DNA of 64,000 bases from Liolophura sinensis. Lineage: Eukaryota; Mollusca; Polyplacophora; Chitonida; Chitonidae. Shown here one piece after another: positions 48,801-60,800 of this stretch. The stretch spans positions 12,872,706 through 12,936,705 of the forward strand of contig NC_088296.1 in NCBI RefSeq assembly GCF_032854445.1. Direction: 5' to 3'. Under the pieces are notes generated by a model. The model ran no database searches, was not told the origin of the DNA, and saw only the letters and a list, made by a program, of their open reading frames with translations. The stretch's first letter is position 1; each line of letters starts with the position of its first letter. The position numbers and the translations under genes are program-made.

Positions 48801-51800
48801 ATGTGTGAAGATTTGGATACCAACCTCTCTGTAGATACCAACTTATTTGATGTCATGGACGCTGAGAGTGGTCAAGTCTCATTAGAAATGTGACTTTATC
48901 TAATCAAGAGCAGTCATGTGAAAATTTCTGGCAAAGGACATCTTTCTAACAGGTCTAGGAATAAGAGTCTGTTCAGACTTTGTTATAAGGATATTGACCT
49001 GCCTGTAATGACACTCTATATCACTTTTGACACACTATGGCCTCCATGTATCCAAGAACACAGGCCTGTCCTTGGATATGGCTTGTTATATACGATATAG
49101 CCTTCAACAGCGTCTAAAAGTCTATGGGCTTGTCTAGATAAGGAAGCTTTACACAAAAACTGAAGGTTTACAGCTGGGGATGAATACTATCAGACATTCA
49201 TCCATTCACTCATTCATTCATTCATTCGTCATTCATGAATGTTGACATGGATGTTCTTGTTTCAGTAGAAGCAACAAGTATTTTCACATGTTGTCACCAT
49301 AATGGTTATCACATTTAGTAGAAGAAGGCAATTTTTGGACATTGTATTTCTACACTTTGTCATTTGTCGTCCTCCGTGGCTCGATCGGTTTGCGCGCTAG
49401 TGCAGCGTAATGACCCAGGAGCCTCTCACCAATGCGGCCGCTGTGAGTTTAAGTCCAGCTCATGCTGGCTTCCTCTCCAGCCGTGTAGGAAGATCTTCCA
49501 GCAACCTGCAGATGATCATGGGTTTCCCCCTGGATCTGCCCGATTTCCCCCGACCACAATGCTGGCCACCGTCGTATAGGTGAAATATTCTTGAGTACGG
49601 CGTAAAACACCAATCAAATAAATAAATAAATATAATCTATTTATACTTTGTGTGCATTTCTGCAATACCAGCTTGAGCTGGCTGCTTTTTTCACATATCT
49701 TAATGCTCTTACTTAAATATGAGGGGATTGTTCATGCAGCTGTTAACATTGTACTGCCCTCATAATGTGCATGTATATTGAATGTTCGTCATTAACACCA
49801 TTTTTTAATGTGTTAACATGGAATTTGTAGCTAACCATTAGCACCATTAGTGATCAAACACTGGGAAAACAAAGGAAATTGTGGTAAAGACTTCACTGTT
49901 AACATATTAACATATTAAAATGTACATTTCTATTTTTTTCTGAAATTAAAATTAAAAAATTTTTTTATTTATAATGTGGTTTTACTGGTGGGCTGAAGTA
50001 AACGGTCAGTGTCATATTATTTTTTTTTTTTCAGATACGCGCAAAAGAGAAGAGCATGATCGTGAAAGAAAAAAGCTGCGTCAGATGACATTTTTTCTGG
50101 GAGTGGCTGTATTGTTAATTGTTTTATTGTCTACATTGTTGGTTTGGCAACATTTCATCACCACAGAAACGGTAATTGAATTGCCTGGAAGGCAGGATCA
50201 CAGAGATTTTGAAGAGAGAGTCGCACATTTAAGTTTGAATACCCATATGTCTTGTTGATGTTTTATTAAAAAGAGAAAGAGAAAACCCTCTTTCAGTCAT
50301 TAGGCCACAAAAAACATGGGTGACGTTCAGAACCACCCTACCCTTTTGGGTGGAAATATTAGAATAATAACTGATATTCAAGTTGTCTTACATGAAGTCT
50401 TCAGTAATATGACAGAAATAATGTTGAGAATGTGAAAAACAATACTAGATCCTTAGCAGACTTCAAGATATCTGTTTTCTGAAAACAAACAAGTTGTTTT
50501 TTTTTTTGATTTTGTAACATGGAACGTCTTTCTGCTTTTTTAAAAGAAAACACAACACTAGACCATGGATAAAGTATCCCGCTGAGAGTTTGAAAAGTGT
50601 TTCGTTTTGTTTTTGTGATTTTAACCATGATGCCGCAGTTCATTGTATGCCGTAATGCACTCAATGAGGAAATCATTGACGAAGATGCCGCTGTGTTATC
50701 AGTTTTAACAAATAAGATGCGAGTCAGTAAATGTAATAACCTGGGACACTGCCTGTTCCATCGGTGTCATTTGAACTCTGTTATAAACTTTACGGTACGA
50801 TTGGTGCAACATGATGGTCTGGCTTCAGGATTACATAATTCCAGATTTGATTTATTTATTTAAACCAAAAACCACATTAGAAAAACAAAATGGATGTGGC
50901 AGTACAGGTCTATTCTCGCCCCTCCCTGAAATAACTAATGTTGTATTATTTTCTTGTCTTTGCCTCTAACATTTGAACATCTCTGCTCTTTAAGACTTGA
51001 TCATTTTTCGCTGTGTTATTCAGTTTTAATTTGTAACTTTTGAACATTTTATATTTGATAAACTTGAACTTTTTTTTGTTTTATGACTTTAAAGTTTTCT
51101 GTTTCATAATGTTCAGCATTTTTAAAGTTTCGTAGCTGTTGAACACTTTTCTGTGTAATAACCTTGGAATATTTTTCTGTTTCATAACCTTTAACATTCT
51201 TGTGTTTTTTGTGGCCTTGAACATTTTGTGGTATATCTCCAGCCATGTGTCAGTCCCTCCTGTGTGGAGTCAGCCGGATATATTGTGTCCAAGATGGACT
51301 TCTCTACAGATCCCTGCAAGGATTTTTACACCTACGCCTGTGGGGGGTGGGAGAAGAAGGCGGAGCCTCCACCAAATAAACCCAAGTGGAGCACGTTCTC
51401 AGCGACATACAAGAAAAACTCAGTTGTGTTGAAAAATGTGAGTTGAGTTTCCCTCCCCATAAATAAACATGACAAACCTGACTGCTGTCCTCGATAAAAG
51501 TGAAAAATTCAAGGCAGCATTAAACACCAATCCCAAAAAATAAATACGAAATGTGAAATTTAATTCATGTTAATCATCAAGTTGTGGAGAGCTCAGTTGG
51601 AAAAATTCCCCATTTAAAAGGGTCAAATGTGACTCTCTTTAAAGGCTATACTATGCTAAATTCTCACAACAGCTGAGATATCGCAGCCCAAATTAAATAA
51701 AATGTGCGCATTTAGTTTTATTCAATAGGACGTGAGTGAAGGTTATAACCCAAGGACACATCTCTTTCCGCTTGCATCAAGCAACGTGACATGATGTTTC

Positions 51801-54800
51801 CACTTGCATCAAGCAAACCCTGTCTTTGACTATTAACCACATGTGCTTGGGATACGAGTAACGTGACATGATGTTTCCACTTGCATCAAGCAAACCCTGT
51901 CTTTGACTCTTAACCACATGTGGTTGGGGCACGAGTAACGTGACATCATGTTTCCACTTGCTTCAAGCAAACCCTGTCTTTGACTCTTAACCACATGTGC
52001 TTAGGGCACGAGTAACGTGACATCATGTTTCCGCTTGCATCAAGCAAACCCTGTCTTTGACTCTTAACCACATGTGCTTGGGGTACGAGTAACGTGACAT
52101 GATGTTTCTGCTTGCATCAAGCAAACCCTGTCTTTGACTCTTAACCACATGTGCTTGGGGTACGAGTAACGTGACATGATGTTTCCACTTGCATCAAGCA
52201 AACCCTGTCTTTGACTCTTAACCACATGTGCTTGGGGTACGAGTAACGTGACATGATGTTTCCACTTGCATCAAGCAAACCCTGTCTTTGACTCTTAACC
52301 ACATGTGCTTGGGGTACGAGTAACGTGACATGATGTTTCCACTTGCATCAAGCAAACCCTGTCTTTGACTCTTAACCACATGTGCTTGGGGTACGAGTAA
52401 CGTGACATGATGTTTCCACTTGCATCAAGCAAACCCTGTCTTTGACTCTTAACCACATGTGCTTGGGGTACGAGTAACGTGACATGATGTTTCCACTTGC
52501 ATCAAGCAAACCCTGTCTTGACTTTTAACCACATGTGCTTGGGGTACGAGTAACGTGACATGATGTTTCCACTTGCATCAATCAAACCCCCTCTGGACTT
52601 TTAACCACATGTTAACATGACATGTTAACATGACATGACATGATGTTTCCACTTGCTTGAAGACAACAAGGGGAGGTAACTGACTCAAAAAATCAGGCTT
52701 TCTCAATACATTGACTCAAGTGAGTTTATGGTCGAAAGAAAACCCCTGACACATGCCAGATAAAGCGAAACATTCAATTGTTCACTCAAAGTCAGATACT
52801 TGACAGGAGACATCTGGAGGTCTCAACTTTATGTAGATGATGTCTAGAATAACAGCACAATTTTTTCAACATCGGTGATGTGTCTGTTTAATACATACTT
52901 AATGATATATTGAGTATAATTGCTAATAAAAATTTTTGTGTGGATAAAATGCTACCAATACCATTTATCTTGCCCAAACCAATAAAAGTAGATTTTGATC
53001 TATGGAAATTTGGTGGCATACGTTAAAGAGTGGAATAGATGTACATGTATATACTGCAAATTATTATACTTGGCACCTCTTGATTACCTTTTATAGCAAT
53101 GCAAGACCAAGCTAATTCTCTTTGATCAGCTGTCAGAATTGTTTGTCTTGTCATCATGGTACACACCTGACGAAATGTGCAAAGAGAGGAATATCGTAAA
53201 TTCAGCGGATTAAACTGACGGCCAAATGAAACTTTACAAGGAGTTTGAATCAATTTATTTTGCCAAAGCAAAAAAAACAGGATGATTGAAGTTTAAAATA
53301 GTGAAAAGACCAATGACTTTAGATATTGAAAGTCTTGAATAAGAACGAGTGAAGCAGCCCTCAAATCATTTTATAAGTGAAGAAACAGATCAGGGGTTGA
53401 ACAATAGCCATTCCATCTTGGTTAACAATGGGCAGAGTATACAAAAGTTTGATCATTTTTAAAATCAGTCAATATCAAAACCAATCAATATCGCGTGTGG
53501 CCACCCCTTGCTTCAGTGCATGCAAAAACTCTCCGACGCATAGAAAACGTCAGTCGTTTGATGAGATGACATGGGATTCGTTGGCATTCGTCTTGGAGAG
53601 TGAATGCCAGTTCTTCTCGGTTAGCTGCAAGGTGTGGCCAAGATCTTACTGGACGACTCATGATATCCCAAAGTGTTCTATAAGGGACACATCTGGGGAA
53701 CGTGCAAGCCACGGCAAGACGTCTGCCGACTGATCCGGTGACCTAAGGCATTGATTGACGATGACATCAGTGTCAGGAAGCGTTTCCTCAGGTGTAAGGT
53801 GCGCAGGTAACTGTCTTCTGTGGGCGTAGTTACCCTAGGCCTGCCTGTCCTTGGCCTGTCTGATGTCTGCCCTGTCTGTCTGTAACCTTACATCAAGTTT
53901 GACACAGTTACACGAGAGGAGCCGAAGGTCGTTGCAGTGTGGGCATGGGTGGCTCCCATGGATACCATACCCAGGGCCCGCTCGCGTTGTTCTGGAGTCA
54001 ATGGAGGCATTACTTTGGTGGTTTTTAGTCAGTGTGCAAGTCCAGCACACTGTGTGTAACCTTTTTATACACTTATTACATGTGTAGTTGCGGCCATCCA
54101 TGGGTCGTGTGATTTTTCATCTTTCTTCGTTGCCTCAAAACAAATTCGTGTGGGTGTATATGACGCTTGTCGCACATGGGAGTATGCTTCGTACAATGTT
54201 TTCCTACAACAATTTGGTATTAATTTGCTGAAAAGGCTGGTTAAATTTTACTCATGAAGTCGTAAAGTTTCTTTTGGCCGTCAGTTTGTCTTCGTGTTAA
54301 TACCTTAAGGAGCAGTATAAGTAGAACTGTACACATTGAACTCGTCTTCTCCAGGCTAATTGTAAGGTGAGCTGTTGAGTTGCTGTCACTTTGAGTCTGT
54401 TGAGTTTTGTCCACTCATGAACATGACAGCTGTCACTTTGAGTCTGTTGAGTTTTGTCCACGCATGAACATGACAGCTGTCACTTTGAGTCTGTTGAGTT
54501 TTGTCCACTCATGAACATGACAGCTGTACTGTGAGTCTGTTGAGTTTTTTTTCACTCACGAACACGACAGCTGTCACTTTGAGTCTGTTAAGTTTTGTCC
54601 ACGCATGAACATGACAGCTGTCACTTTCAGTCTGTAGAGTTTTGTCCACTCATGAACCTGACAGCTGTCATATAAACAAACTTTTCTTGAGTACTTCGTA
54701 AAACACCTCTGAAGTATGAACATTTTGTGAGGAATTTTTACATTTAATGATGACATTTAATGAAAATTGTTACCATTTGCTTCTGTGTGTTACTTTTGTT

Positions 54801-57800
54801 TCAGTGGCAATCATAGTCAGCTGTTTTATGTTTGTGGAAGACCAGGTGTATTAAATTCCATCAATATGGCATACACAGAAAGTCGATGGTTTATCACAGA
54901 CACTCCAGTTTCCTCCTCTCATAGAAATAAACATCAGAACGACCATATATAAAGTGAAAAATTCTTGAGTACTGTGTTGATGAATCAATCAATCAATCAG
55001 TCAGTAAATCATTCCTGTTTGTTTTATCTTTGACTGGACAGCTTTTAGAGAAAGACGATGGAATGTATTTGGGGAAAACCTCAACGGCTGTGAAAAAATC
55101 CCAGGAATACTTCAAGCTGTGCATGAACAACACTGCTGTGGAGGAAAGGGGAATTACTCCAGCTCTGAAGGTGAGTGAAAATTGTACCAAAGTCGTGCAG
55201 ATATGGTATGTGACCTAAATATTTACCCGTGACCTTTTGAAAGATGTTTCTCCTGCTGGAAAAAATTTCTCAGCACCAAAATTTATTTGCCTCTAAAAAT
55301 GAAAGTTTATGGGCAAAAGTTTAGGATAATGGCTCATTATATTGAATTGAAACGTCGTACATGGCTTAACCATAACAAACTACCCGAGACTGGGCCATAC
55401 CAAAGACTGTGAAAATGGTACTTGTTGCTGCCCTGCTTGACACTCAGCACTGAGAGGCTAGAGCAAGGGAACTAGAGCAAGATAATTTCATTTTGGGGCC
55501 CCTCAGATAAAATTTGCATAGCAGCTTGAATCATACTTGAATCAGAAACACGCTGGCATTCTCTTCAACCTCACATGTAAATGGGAAAATCTGGCAGCGC
55601 CTTTTGCATATTTAGCATGTGATATAATTTCTTTGAATGTGTTTGTTATTTCATAATCATATTTGATATTATTCTATTCTTTTGTTTAGTTGATCAAAGA
55701 ACTAGGGTCGTGGACAGTGACATCAGACCAGGTTTCTGGTCAGTGGGACAAGAGTAATTGGAAACCGATGGATACCCTGGTGAAAGTACATAAGTACAAT
55801 GAAGCGGCCCTGTTTGGTATGGGGGTTGGGACAGACGATAAGAACAACACAGCAAACATCATCACAGTAAGCTACTCATTTTCTGTTTTCGTATCTGCTT
55901 CAGAAGGTCATCTTGTGCTTCAGAAGGTCTTCTCTGCTTCAGAAGGTCATCTCTGCTTTAGAAGGTCATCTCTGCTTCAGAAGGTCTTCTCTGCTTCAGA
56001 AGGTCATCTCTGCTTCAGAAGGTCATCTCTGCTTCAGAAGGTCATCTCCTAAAAGTGGGTAGACGTGAAGAAATTGGATGGTTTATTCTGTGCTCTGGTT
56101 TCCTCCACCTACAACTGTGACCAGGTGGCAAATAGTATGATAAATTCTTGACTACGGCTTTGAACACCAGTAATTTTTTAGTATGGCACAACGCCCCAAT
56201 CAAATAAATAAGTAATCAAATAAGATCAAATCCAGTGAGGAAAAAGCAGATTGACATGAATTGAAATCTTACCTTTTTGGTAGTTTTGCGTCTTAAAATT
56301 GATTTCCCTTCCAAATGTATACATTGACTCTTCTCTTTACTTTTTGTTTGAAACACCTTAGTGCTGTCATGTTATAACAACTTAGACGTACATGTAAAAC
56401 AGTGTTTGAAATATTGCTAGCCTACCTACAGCAGCAGTTAAAGTTTTCAAGCGTCAAGTAAAAAGTAATTTGACTTCCCACTCGGGAAGTACAGAAACAA
56501 CTGAATGTACATCCATGGCTACTGCCTACAGAGGTTTTTGGTCTGGCGAACCTTGTTAGGGATGTCTATAAAGGCAATTATCTTAAAAGTAGAAGTATCA
56601 AAGAACACCAGTATCAACAAACGTCACTATAAAAATGGCCAACATTAATAGCGACTGGCTATGAAGTTACCTCCCTTGATTACTCTTGCAGCTGTGCAGT
56701 GTGTAGGAAAGTGACAAGTTCTGATAGACCGCTAGGTGTCGTTATGACCAGATGAATGGCAGGGAGCAACAGTGGAGGTTTTTTTTTTAAAACATCAAGC
56801 GTTGAAGTTGACCCAGAACACGTCGATCACCATGCTTGTAGAAGGCTAGTTGACATTTTGTAGTAATGGTCCAAAGCCAGATATGATTCCTGTGCACTCG
56901 GTGATGATGAAACTTGCTCTACACAATACCGTCAGAGACAGAGACTGATACATGTGACTTTCCTATTTATTCATTATGCAACTTTCTGTTGTAACCAGAC
57001 TCCCATCTCATTCCCATTATAGAGGCTACACCATAACAGTGATAAATTGGTGATTTTTTTTTTGCTGAATTGCTCTCTACTTCCTCCGTCTGCTTCCTCC
57101 GTTTTTTCATTTGGTTATTCAAGAATGACTCAAATCATGTGCAGGTCATTTAGTGCCTAGTGATACGTTTTTAAAACATTGTTATGTAAACCAGCAGTCG
57201 GTAAATATGTTACGAGAGCGAGTGTACACTAGAAATAAATCTGAAGAAACAACAATAACAGGTTCACTGGTGATGTATGTGATGTTTATTCACTCAGTAT
57301 GTTACTGTCAGTGTCTTACGTTCAGTGTCTTGCGCTCAGTGTTACACTCAGTGTGTTATGCTCACTGTGTTACACTCAGTATGTTACACTCAGTATGTTA
57401 CTCTCAATAAGTTACAGTCAGTATTTTACTCAGTATGTTACACTCAGTATGTTACTCTCAGTATGTTACTGTCAGTATGTTACACTCAGCATGTTACTCT
57501 CAGTATGTTACTGTCAGTATGTTACACTCAGCGTGTTACACTCAGTATGTTACACTCAGTATAACCATTAATACTTCTACAGAGCTACATGCATATTTAG
57601 CTCATGTGAACAAGTGGAGATAATGCATGATTGAGACAGGTCGGTTTCTGTTGGATTTGGATTATCTCCAAATTCGTCTGTACACAGTTGAAAATGGATG
57701 ACTGGCTGTGCTTTATAATAATGGAAGTCATGGGCCATGGCTGTCTGTGACATGTTCAAGAGCCAGCTCACTGTGACTGTCAGACCTTTGACCTTTGACC

Positions 57801-60800
57801 TTTGACCAATGAGGTAATTTTTTTGCATATATCTCCCTGCATCAGCTTACTTTCGTTATAGATGAGCACAGGGTATAAACTCTCTGGATTTCTGTTTCAG
57901 TTTAGCCAGGGTGGCCTGACCCTCAGCTCCAGGGAGGGCTACCTGACCGGTGACCATGAGAACCTCCACAAGGCCTTCCTCAGGTTCTCCACACAGTACG
58001 CCAAACTCCTGGGCGGCGACAACGACACAGAGGCAAAGATGGAGCAAGTTTATCAGTTTGAAAAACAGCTAGCTGAGGTAGGTGTTGTGACTTACGTTTG
58101 GCATACACCAGAGTTTTAGGCATACAGTAAGTAAACTGATCGTAGAAAGGTGGTTCCAGTCGCTGATGACCATATAACTTTGAGATAGTTCTGAGGACGT
58201 GTTACAAGCCCAGTTGAGTTGCCGTACACATCTGTACGTCACATGTGGGGACATTTGTCAGTAACTTGCCAAAGGTTGCTAGTTCTGACTACCATAGTAT
58301 AAGTGAAAGATTCTTGAGTATGGCATTATAAACAACAGTGAAGTAAGGCATGATGAAGAGGAAGTATTGGTGTTGGGTCGGTGTCAGGTTAGACATTCTG
58401 GTGTGGCTAGAGTATATAATATCTACACGACTTTCTAAAGGTCTTACCCTAGGTATTCTGGTGTCTTCTACGTGTAGTTAAAAAGCAGTCAAATAAACAA
58501 ACAGTAAATCATAAACTAACAGCTCTCTGCATTGGTTTTAAAATTTTGATATTTTGGCTTGTTTTTGTGTTGCAGATTTTCGTTAAGGAAGAAGATATGC
58601 TGACCCCCTCACAAACCTATCACAAGATGACCATTGCACAATTTCAGACACTCATTGGAAATTCAGTATGTATCAAACGTAGGGCAGCACAGTATGTGCA
58701 AGTACAAGTAATGTTGCCGTAAAGCTATCAAAAGCTTACATATGACCAATAGTTTTTATCCTAGGCTTTCGCAAGAAGCAAGTGATATTAATTTTGGTCT
58801 TTTATCCATTTTTATGTCATGCGCTGGTTTCAGTGCAATAACTGAATATTGAAATATTGAATTTCGGAAAAATTTGATGTGCAAGATATGCCCGTCTGAT
58901 ATCAAACTTGAAAAGCAACATGATCCGTGCATAAGGTTTGCTGATTTAATTAATTTTGTGATTCTCATGGATGGTGTGCATATTTGGCAAGGGATATGAA
59001 TTCTCTTAACTAGCTTTTAAAGCTGAAGTTTTAAATGGTTTTCATTTTCTTATTGTGCATTCATTTCTGTTCCTTTCCTCAGTAGCATCCCTGAGGCTAC
59101 AACCCTGCTTGTTATCTAATCTGTTTTCACGTACTGCCACACAAGGATCCCAGTCCTCCTGTATTTCCTGTATTATCCTACATTATATAGGATCCTGAAA
59201 ATGTCCTATATTTCAGAACTATTCCTACCTGTTCTATAATTTTGCCTTCGTATGGTGCAAAAGAAAATTATTGCTGTTTTAGGGGCTGAAAGGCAATGTT
59301 GATGATGGTTATCTGAATATCCTTTGCAATCTTTGTCATTCTCCTTTTGTGTTTCACCTCGTGGTCGTTAAATTATTTGTTTGTCGTTCTCCAGTCTCTA
59401 AAAAGACAGCAAAGGTTCATAGACGTTGCCTGGATGAGCAGCTATTCCGTCTGTTGATTGAATAAAAGACCCAGTTACCCGTAGTAATTATTCATTTAGG
59501 GTTGTTTTTTGAAAGATATGTTCAGAAGTTTACATTAACTCATTTTGAACATCTCCAAAAGTTCTGTGAAGCAGCCTGTGCATGTTATGAGTTACCTCCC
59601 TTGTACACAAATCTTCACAACCAGCTGCGTTAATCAGGGTGAAGAAGGCAATTTTTGGAGGCACGAGGGCATATTAAGGCATAAGTGACACAGAGTAAAC
59701 TTCTCTGCCAATCCCCATGAATAAATTTGACCTACTTCTATGGCTCTAGATCGTTCTGTTTCTGACATCAGTGTAGAGCGAGTGACTATGAGCACACATG
59801 GTCTGGCTGGTTTCCTCCCCTGGCTGGTTTCCTCGCCTGACATCAGGTGGCCCTAATATCTAACCAATTCAGGGGTGCACACAATTTCATGGTTTCATTG
59901 GCAGGTTTCGTTGTCAAGTCTTAAGTTTAATAAATGGCTTACAACAGAAAATAAAAACCTTCTTTACCAGATATTATTAGGAACGTGGTTACTCAGTGAT
60001 AGGATATGGAAATATATGGTGTCCGTAATCCTCATAGTAATAAGAACATTTATCCTGCATCAGACAAAATACCCGCTTTTCATTGGACAGCAATAAGGCG
60101 TGATTGTCTTGAATCAAGTAACAAGCCACTGTGATTGATACATAAGTGTATTTTATCTCTCTAAATGTGTAGCCTGTCTATTTAAAAATTATTATAGTTA
60201 ATATTTCGTTCAGATCATTCACTATTCATGGGTCTCTTCATTTTCTCATGAACCGATTTACACTGTAAATTGTATGTGACTTTACCCTCCACTCAAGGTT
60301 TGATGACGCTGCCTTCAAACAAATTTCAGCAGGATGTTGATCACCTGCAAAGGCAGATCTGACATGTCAAGAACGGCTTCACAAAAACTTCACCCCATTT
60401 ATGTCGACTGAATTAGTACCTAATTATGTTGATGACACTTGTTTGCCCTTGTCCTGAGTGTGACCTTTGTTTGTGAAGTCCAACAACAACAACACAAATG
60501 CACGTCCTTTCCCCCCGGGGAAAGGGGATTCCCCTCCAGATTAAAGAATGTGCCATACCAAGCATGTCAGCTTCACGCACTCATTTGATGATATTAAAAG
60601 ATCCTGCCAGAAAGCTTCAGAAATGCATTATATCACGCATTGACCTGCCGTATTTGTACTTCTACGAAGAGATCAGAATGATTTGAACATTTCCGCATTT
60701 TGTAGGTTCTGCTCAATATATACAGTAAATATATGTGTTTTCACGTCTGGGGTCTGGATCTCTGAAGAACGAAAACCTTGTTTCCATAAAACATAAGCGC

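Noticed and set aside
53851-54087. + strand 78-codon open frame
   Set aside because: Antisense of the Tc1-like transposase remnant, which reads on the - strand.
57153-57571. Cys/Val/Tyr-rich repeated frames
   Set aside because: Products of a 14-bp tandem array in an intron.
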